Source: Ruminiclostridium sp. | GTDB lineage: Bacteria; Bacillota; Clostridia; DSM-8532 | Direction of reading: 5' to 3' | NCBI GenBank assembly: GCA_003535195.1 | Contig: DOHN01000053.1 | Location: 2,154 to 15,862, forward strand | DNA: 13,709 nucleotides | In this document: one piece after another, positions 9,617 through 13,709 of the stretch | How positions within the stretch are numbered: the first letter of the stretch is position 1 | Layout: every line of letters starts with the position of its first letter | Program-made: the position numbers and the translations under genes | The notes under the pieces: model-generated | Told to the model about the DNA's origin: nothing | The model's input: the letters and a program-made list of their open reading frames with translations, nothing else | Databases searched by the model: none

Positions 9617-9811
9617 TTAAAAACCAAATAAAGCTTTTACCGTATCAAAGAGATTGGCTATTTCCTTAACCACCATCAAAAGCACTATCACAAGCCCCGC
9701 CAGGCTTGTCATCATAGCCATTTCTTCACGGCCTGATTTATTGAGTACAATATTCAGTATGGAAACGAGAATTCCAATGGCCGCAATTTTGAAAATTAAA
9801 TCTACGTTCAT
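9617..9811 (-). CDS. spoIIIAC: Stage III sporulation protein SpoIIIAC
   Basis: The smallest SpoIIIA subunit: 64 residues, two membrane helices (about 5-22 and 33-52) joined by a short basic loop NKSGREEM, and a short C-terminal tail ending KALFGF. Size and loop are typical of the family, where it is predicted to sit in the channel membrane beside SpoIIIAD. AAGGGG is 8 nt before the ATG, and it begins 12 bp after spoIIIAB. Short genes of this kind are often missed, but codon usage, spacing and order all support it. Confidence 0.93.
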   Translation of the reverse strand: MNVDLIFKIAAIGILVSILNIVLNKSGREEMAMMTSLAGLVIVLLMVVKEIANLFDTVKALFGF

Positions 9812-9823
9812 GCTTGTATCCCC

Positions 9824-10363
9824 TTATATCAAAAGAATGACCACCGCTGCACCGCTCAAGACACCCATATTTCTGTATAGCTTTCCTTTTGTCTCCATGG
9901 CTTCTCTTGCCTTCTTTTCCAAAGCGGCAAGCTTCTCTTTTTCCATATTTAAAACAGATTCCTGGTTTTGCCTGTCCGATTTTCCAAGCATTTCTCCAAA
10001 ATCCGAAAGTTCCTCCCAATCCGATTGATCTAAAGGCAGACCGTCCTTATTTTGAACGATTGATTTCTTCCAGGCATTCCCTGCATCCAGATGCTCTGCC
10101 TTCATAATATTGCTGCATTGCAGGAATATGTCTGACCATACCCCTCCTGTTCCATCTTTCGCTATATTTTCAAAGGCGGCGGAAAGCGGAATTCCCAGAC
10201 CGCACATTTGACTCTTTAAGTTAAGTAAAAGTTCCATAAGTTTTTGCAGTGCACGCTGCCTCTCTGTGAGCCTCCCCGATAACTTCAGCCCCAGGCCTGT
10301 ACATCCCGCAAATACCATCAGACATCCCAGTGTCTTGATTAAAACCAGAGAGTTCCCTTCCAT
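9824..10363 (-). CDS. spoIIIAB: Stage III sporulation protein SpoIIIAB
   Basis: A GspF-like membrane protein thought to work with the SpoIIIAA ATPase. The 179-residue product has hydrophobic helices at the N terminus (about 6-27, LVLIKTLGCLMVFAGCTGLGL) and C terminus (about 164-179), with an amphipathic and coiled-coil-prone region between (about 31-160). Family-typical features are a TERQRALQKL segment early on and an LYRNMGVLSG motif before the last helix. The ATG was chosen with AAGGTGAT about 9 nt upstream. Its first 143 bp overlap the end of the spoIIIAA reading frame in another frame, which is unusually long. It is followed by spoIIIAC after 12 bp. Confidence 0.95.
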   Translation of the reverse strand: MEGNSLVLIKTLGCLMVFAGCTGLGLKLSGRLTERQRALQKLMELLLNLKSQMCGLGIPLSAAFENIAKDGTGGVWSDIFLQCSNIMKAEHLDAGNAWKKSIVQNKDGLPLDQSDWEELSDFGEMLGKSDRQNQESVLNMEKEKLAALEKKAREAMETKGKLYRNMGVLSGAAVVILLI

Positions 10364-11321
10364 TTGAATCCATCACCTTTGTCCATCTTTTTCCATTTTT
10401 CATTCCAAGTAGTATAATCCGTTCAAAGCCTGACCCAGAGGCTAATTGACCGACTCCCATCCGCTCTTTGAAGTCCTCCAAGCCAAAGGCATGGGCTGTG
10501 GCAATCAGTCTGACTCCCGCATTCCAGGCCATTCTGACCGCATCCGCATCCCGTGGTGAACCTAGCTCATCCACAATGATGACATGGGGCGCCATACTTC
10601 TTAACACCAGCTCTATTCCCTCACTTTTACGGCACCCGTCCAGGATGTCCGTCCTGGGCCCCAAATCATTCTGCGGAATTCCTCTGTAGCTGGCTCCAAG
10701 CTCCGAGCGCTCATCGATGACTGCAGTACGCAAGCCGGTAAATTTATCTTTGCCAAGGCCCTGGCTTATAAGTCGGCACAGGTCCCTCAAAACGGTGGTC
10801 TTTCCGCAGCGCGGCGGTGATAGAATTAATGTATTATATATGTCATTCCGGCCTCTTATTACATATTTAAAAATATCCCGGGCACATCCCTTCAATTGAT
10901 GGGATAGTCTTATACTCACCGAGGAAATATCTCTCATCCCTTTTATTCGGTCCCCCTCATAGACAACGGTTCCGCAAATGCCGGCCCGGTGTCCGCCTTT
11001 GAGGGTAATAAAACCCCGGCAAATGTCTTCCTGATAGGCATAAACGGAGTGATCGCAAAGGAGATAGAACAGATCCTTGACCTCCTGGGAGGTAACAATC
11101 AGGGAGTGCTGTGGATTTTCCGACAGAAATCCGTCTCTTCCGATAAACCGGTCAAATCCGGCAAATACACCCATCAGGGGAAGACCGCTTCTGATTCGGA
11201 TCTCCTCCAGCTCTTCAACAACCTCCCGTTTTAACCCTTTGATGGCTGATTTTATTCTCTCGGGCAGGTAGTCGGATAGCACCTCATCAAGGCTATACCT
11301 ATCTTCCCGGTCCAAAACCAT
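10221..11321 (-). CDS. spoIIIAA: Stage III sporulation protein SpoIIIAA (ATPase)
   Basis: A cytoplasmic secretion-type ATPase that powers the SpoIIIA channel. The 366-residue frame shows Walker A with SPPRCGKTT (Lys174), a conserved IDERSELGASYRGIPQND stretch and Walker B with VIIVDE (Asp251, Glu252), then LIATAHAFGLEDF. The N-terminal domain is typical. The ATG at 11319-11321 was chosen because GGAGG lies 9 nt upstream; an earlier in-frame TTG at 11339 overlaps that site and adds six poorly fitting residues. The frame is longer than common members (about 310-340 aa): from about residue 320 onwards it runs through the start of spoIIIAB, and its last 47 residues have no family match I recognise. 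Either a true long overlap or a shifted stop. It begins the operon 40 bp after a sigma-E promoter. Confidence 0.95.
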   Translation of the reverse strand: MVLDREDRYSLDEVLSDYLPERIKSAIKGLKREVVEELEEIRIRSGLPLMGVFAGFDRFIGRDGFLSENPQHSLIVTSQEVKDLFYLLCDHSVYAYQEDICRGFITLKGGHRAGICGTVVYEGDRIKGMRDISSVSIRLSHQLKGCARDIFKYVIRGRNDIYNTLILSPPRCGKTTVLRDLCRLISQGLGKDKFTGLRTAVIDERSELGASYRGIPQNDLGPRTDILDGCRKSEGIELVLRSMAPHVIIVDELGSPRDADAVRMAWNAGVRLIATAHAFGLEDFKERMGVGQLASGSGFERIILLGMKNGKRWTKVMDSNGRELSGFNQDTGMSDGICGMYRPGAEVIGEAHREAACTAKTYGTFT

Positions 11322-11358
11322 GTAAAATATCCTCCGCAAAAATATTGGGACATGCTTA

Positions 11359-11387
11359 AATGTATGCCTTTTACAGGGCTATTATGA
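11359..11387 (-). promoter_or_regulatory. Sigma-E promoter of the spoIIIA operon
   Basis: Minus-strand TCATAAT (-35, 11381-11387), a 14-bp spacer and CATACATT (-10, 11359-11366) closely match the mother-cell sigma-E consensus (about KMATATT, 13-15 bp, CATACAHT). The predicted start is near 11352, about 30 bp before spoIIIAA. It lies just beyond the foldase terminator, so the operon has its own entry point. B. subtilis spoIIIA is also sigma-E controlled. Confidence 0.82.
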
Positions 11388-11436
11388 ATGAGAATTGCAG
11401 GGGAAAGGCCAAAAATACCGCCGGTTGTCCCGCAAC

Positions 11437-11473
11437 AAAAAAGGATGGGCGTCAAAACAGCTCATCCTTTTTT
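11437..11473 (-). terminator. Terminator between the foldase gene and the spoIIIA operon
   Basis: A 14-pair stem (AAAAAAGGATGGGC with GCTCATCCTTTTTT, including one G-T pair) around a 9-nt loop, about 65 bp after the foldase stop on the minus strand. The downstream T-run TTTTTTG is clear. The stem is A/T-rich at its base and could act in either direction, but only minus-strand transcription reaches it here. Confidence 0.88.
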
Positions 11474-11537
11474 ATTACGATCGTTTTCAATGATAATCGT
11501 TTTTCCTTAAAATTTTAGAAATGTATTGCTCCCGGGT

Positions 11538-12665
11538 TTATTTATAGGAAATAGAATCGTAGATACGGTCATTCTTTATAATATTATATTTTGCTTCCAT
11601 ATTCCATTTGCCAAGAGCCTCATTATAAAAGCTCTCTTTCGCCTCATTTTCCATGGTCGTCCTGACCGTTGGTTTTACATCTTCAAAAGAAGTTCTGGAG
11701 AGAATCTTAACCACAAAAATTTCCTGGTCTGTCTCAACCATTCCTGCAGCCCCGGGTTTATTTTCAAAAATCCAGTCCATCAGCTCCGAACCTGTAAAAT
11801 AGGTAACGGTTTCGCTTCCGACAGGCTTGGTTGACTCCGGATCAACCTTTTCTTCGGTATAGCCGGTGATCACCTGATCCAGGTCGGCTCCCTGCCGAAT
11901 CTTGTTTAAGGCTTCCTCCGCCTTCTCCTTTTTCGCCTGCACCTGGTCTTCCGATAATTTGGCGCCATTATCATCCAGCTTTGATAGATGGATATATCTG
12001 ATATCCACGCTGTCAAAGCTCTTGGTATCCTGGTCATAAAAGGCCTGGACATCCTCATCGGTCAATTGAGCGGGTTTATATTCCTTGTCCAGATATGCTT
12101 CTTTAAATTCATCGATAAGCATCAGATTTTCAGAGATTTTGCTCAGCTGGCCCGGAGTAATTTTAAAGACCTTCTTTACATAATTTACAAATTGTTTTTC
12201 GTTTTGAAGGCCCAGTGAGCTTTTGGTTGAGTTCATCAAGCCCGCAACCTCACTTTTAATTTTGGAATCCACTTTAAGGCCTATTTCCTGCGCTTTGATA
12301 ATCTGGATCATATAATCCTTGGCCGAATCCAGCGCTCTGCTTTTTACCGTTTCCCAGGGATTTTGCCCGTCGGCGGTTTTCAGCCAGAAGGCTTCTTTTT
12401 CGGCATCAGACTTGCCATAGATACCTTCCTGCTGCTCGGTAGCCGATTGCTGACGGCTTAAGAAAAATTGATATTCCGTCTTGGAAATGCGGTTGCCGTC
12501 AACGGTTGCCACATAGCTTCCGGAATCGATGAGAAAGTATATAACAAAAACAACCACTAAAATAGTTACAGTCGTAATAATCTTAAGGCGGTTCGACTCA
12601 CGCCTTGTTCGGATCAATTTTTTCTTTTTGTCACTTGATTGATTTTTAAGCATTTTTACATCCAT
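11538..12665 (-). CDS. Membrane-anchored SurA/PrsA-like foldase (parvulin family)
   Basis: A predicted extracytoplasmic chaperone/peptidyl-prolyl isomerase, 375 aa, with one N-terminal membrane anchor (about residues 28-46) preceded by a very basic stretch. A SurA N-terminal-like helical domain follows (about 50-215: VDGNRISKTEYQFFLS), then a parvulin-like domain (about 218-327: VDIRYIHLSK, EEALNKIRQGADLDQVI) and a C-terminal helix. The usual parvulin ending GxHIIKV is EIFVVKILS here, so the C-terminal histidine is absent and isomerase activity is doubtful. There is no lipobox cysteine, unlike PrsA of Bacillus. The ATG at 12663-12665 (GAGGGTGGAG upstream) was chosen; a GTG 9 bp earlier and an ATG 12 bp later are alternatives. 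It follows mfd, often its neighbour in Clostridia, and is ended by a strong terminator. Confidence 0.88.
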   Translation of the reverse strand: MDVKMLKNQSSDKKKKLIRTRRESNRLKIITTVTILVVVFVIYFLIDSGSYVATVDGNRISKTEYQFFLSRQQSATEQQEGIYGKSDAEKEAFWLKTADGQNPWETVKSRALDSAKDYMIQIIKAQEIGLKVDSKIKSEVAGLMNSTKSSLGLQNEKQFVNYVKKVFKITPGQLSKISENLMLIDEFKEAYLDKEYKPAQLTDEDVQAFYDQDTKSFDSVDIRYIHLSKLDDNGAKLSEDQVQAKKEKAEEALNKIRQGADLDQVITGYTEEKVDPESTKPVGSETVTYFTGSELMDWIFENKPGAAGMVETDQEIFVVKILSRTSFEDVKPTVRTTMENEAKESFYNEALGKWNMEAKYNIIKNDRIYDSISYK

Positions 12666-12731
12666 ATGCTCCACCCTCTTTTAGCAAAGAACTTTCAGAT
12701 CGTTGCCTAAAGAACCTTATTATGATACACA

Positions 12732-12760
12732 ATAAGAACCCTTAGAAATTTTTTATTCAA
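12732..12760 (-). promoter_or_regulatory. Candidate sigma-A promoter of the foldase gene
   Basis: Minus-strand TTGAAT (12755-12760), a 17-bp spacer, and TCTTAT (12732-12737), about 67 bp before the foldase start. The -35 element is good and the -10 moderate. The surrounding sequence is AT-rich, so some uncertainty remains. No terminator with a T-run was found between mfd and this site. Confidence 0.4.
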
Positions 12761-12812
12761 AAATCCTGTTGTATTTTGTTACCCTTGGCTATACCGCAAA
12801 CAGATGCAATTC

Positions 12813-12854
12813 AATATAGTTATCAGGTAATCAAGCGAAACGGATAACTATATT
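12813..12854 (-). repeat. Long hairpin after mfd (12-bp perfect stem)
   Basis: AATATAGTTATC (12813-12824) and GATAACTATATT (12843-12854) form a perfect 12-bp inverted repeat around an 18-nt loop, about 10 bp after the mfd stop. No T-run follows in either direction, so it is not a canonical rho-independent terminator. It could stabilise the mfd 3' end or be a protein-binding dyad upstream of the foldase promoter. Confidence 0.5.
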
Positions 12855-12863
12855 ATATATCAA

Positions 12864-13709
12864 TCATTTCTGCAACTTCAATTTTTGCAGGTCCTGTAAT
12901 AGAATCTTAATATTTTTGAGTATTTCCCGCTGCTTATCGTTTTTTGACCGAATGGAAAGATAGGGCTGCTTGCCTGCGCTGAACATCAGCTTTCCCCGCC
13001 ATTTGCCCATCAATTCGCCAATCTTTTCAAGGGGCAGAGCTCCGTGATCGGCAAAGTTGAGAAGCACCGCTTCCTCGCGTTCCTTAATGGCTGAAAATCC
13101 CAGACTTGCCGCCAAATTCTTAATATAGGCAATTTCAATCAAATTGGACGTCTCTTCCGGAATATCCCCGTACCGGTCAATCAGCTCATCCTGGATATCC
13201 AGAATCTCTTCCTCGGTTTCCACCTGGGAGATGGTTTTGTACATGTCAATCCGTTGATTCTCATCACTGATATAATAAGCGTCGATAAAGGCTCCAATCT
13301 GAAGTTCCACCGTGGTTTCAAGAGCTCTTTGGGTAATGGGGCTGCCTTTTTGTTCGGAGATGGTTTCATCCAAAAGCTTCAGGTACATGTCATAGCCCAC
13401 CGATTCCATATGTCCGTGCTGTTCCGGGCCCAGGAGATTGCCTGCGCCCCTGATTTGCAGATCCCGCATGGCGATCTTAAACCCCGAGCCGAACTCAGTG
13501 AACTCCTTAATGGCCTTTAGGCGCTTTTCCGCTATTTCGTTCAAGACCTTATCCCGTTTATAGGTCAAATAGGCATAGGCCAGACGGTTGGAGCGCCCCA
13601 CCCTGCCCCGGAGCTGATAGAGCTGGGCCAAACCAAAGCGATCTGCATCGTGGACAATCAGGGTATTCACATTGGGGATATCAATGCCTGTTTCGATGAT
13701 GGTGGTGCA
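12864..13709 (-). CDS. mfd: Transcription-repair coupling factor Mfd (C-terminal part; N terminus beyond the window)
   Basis: Mfd removes RNA polymerase stalled at DNA lesions and recruits UvrA. Only the last 281 codons are present; the frame is open to the right edge, starting in the translocase region TTIIETGIDIPNVNTLIVHD. Motif VI QLRGRVGRS (residues 32-40 of this fragment) contains the arginine finger of the RecG-like motor. Downstream are the AMRDLQIRGAGNLLGPEQHGH segment, of the kind seen at the end of the motor, and the C-terminal D7 (TRCF) domain (about residues 145-270), which masks the UvrA-binding domain. The end KLQKLKLQK is typical of the family's variable tail. The next gene is the foldase, 198 bp downstream, with a hairpin and a candidate promoter between. 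Confidence 0.96.
   Translation of the reverse strand, partial: CTTIIETGIDIPNVNTLIVHDADRFGLAQLYQLRGRVGRSNRLAYAYLTYKRDKVLNEIAEKRLKAIKEFTEFGSGFKIAMRDLQIRGAGNLLGPEQHGHMESVGYDMYLKLLDETISEQKGSPITQRALETTVELQIGAFIDAYYISDENQRIDMYKTISQVETEEEILDIQDELIDRYGDIPEETSNLIEIAYIKNLAASLGFSAIKEREEAVLLNFADHGALPLEKIGELMGKWRGKLMFSAGKQPYLSIRSKNDKQREILKNIKILLQDLQKLKLQK

Noticed and set aside
9738..10019. Minus-strand frame inside spoIIIAB and spoIIIAC
   Set aside because: It is a shadow in another frame; composition (many Gly/Lys/Arg) and the confident AB/AC calls argue against it.
11322..11339. Earlier TTG start for spoIIIAA
   Set aside because: It overlaps the GGAGG that serves the ATG at 11319-11321.
11252..11455. 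Minus-strand frame across the spoIIIAA start
   Set aside because: It spans the terminator, the promoter and the spoIIIAA start, so a coding role is unlikely.

Overview
This window looks like chromosomal DNA from an anaerobic, endospore-forming member of the Clostridia. It holds the complete eight-gene spoIIIA operon (the mother-cell half of the SpoIIIA-SpoIIQ engulfment channel), the germination protease gene gpr divergent from rpsT, and strong GGAGG-type ribosome binding sites throughout. The species cannot be fixed from the sequence; moderate GC content and the gene order suggest a cellulolytic-clostridia-like lineage, which is inference only. No mobile elements, rRNA, tRNA or CRISPR arrays were seen. 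Almost every gene lies on the minus strand; only rpsT is on the plus strand.

Layout, in the minus-strand direction of transcription from the right edge. (1) The 3' third of mfd (12864-13709, cut by the window edge). A 12-bp-stem hairpin follows, then a membrane-anchored SurA/PrsA-like foldase gene (11538-12665) and a strong terminator (11437-11473). (2) A near-consensus sigma-E promoter (11359-11387) drives spoIIIAA-AB-AC-AD-AE-AF-AG-AH (11321 down to 6018), closed by a GC-rich terminator at 5903-5930. (3) Convergent to this is the monocistronic plus-strand rpsT (5537-5803), with a textbook sigma-A promoter and its own terminator. (4) Divergent from rpsT is a minus-strand cluster: gpr, an anchored Amidase_3 peptidoglycan amidase, ligA, and two tandem DUF881 genes, the last cut by the left edge. 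Its final four genes overlap by 4 bp each (stop and start interlocked as TTGA, GTGA), except for a 68-bp gap between ligA and the first DUF881 gene.

Functionally, most of the window is sporulation and envelope biology. The SpoIIIA proteins build the feeding channel into the forespore, GPR degrades small acid-soluble proteins at germination, and the amidase and DUF881 proteins act at the cell wall or divisome. Housekeeping genes (mfd, ligA, rpsT, the foldase) are interleaved.

I found no convincing novel system; this is a conserved core region. The points most worth a second look are the 143-bp coding overlap between spoIIIAA and spoIIIAB, the inverted repeats in the rpsT/gpr divergent promoter region, the amidase in the place downstream of gpr where Bacillus carries spoIIP, and the foldase without a lipobox or the usual C-terminal parvulin histidine.
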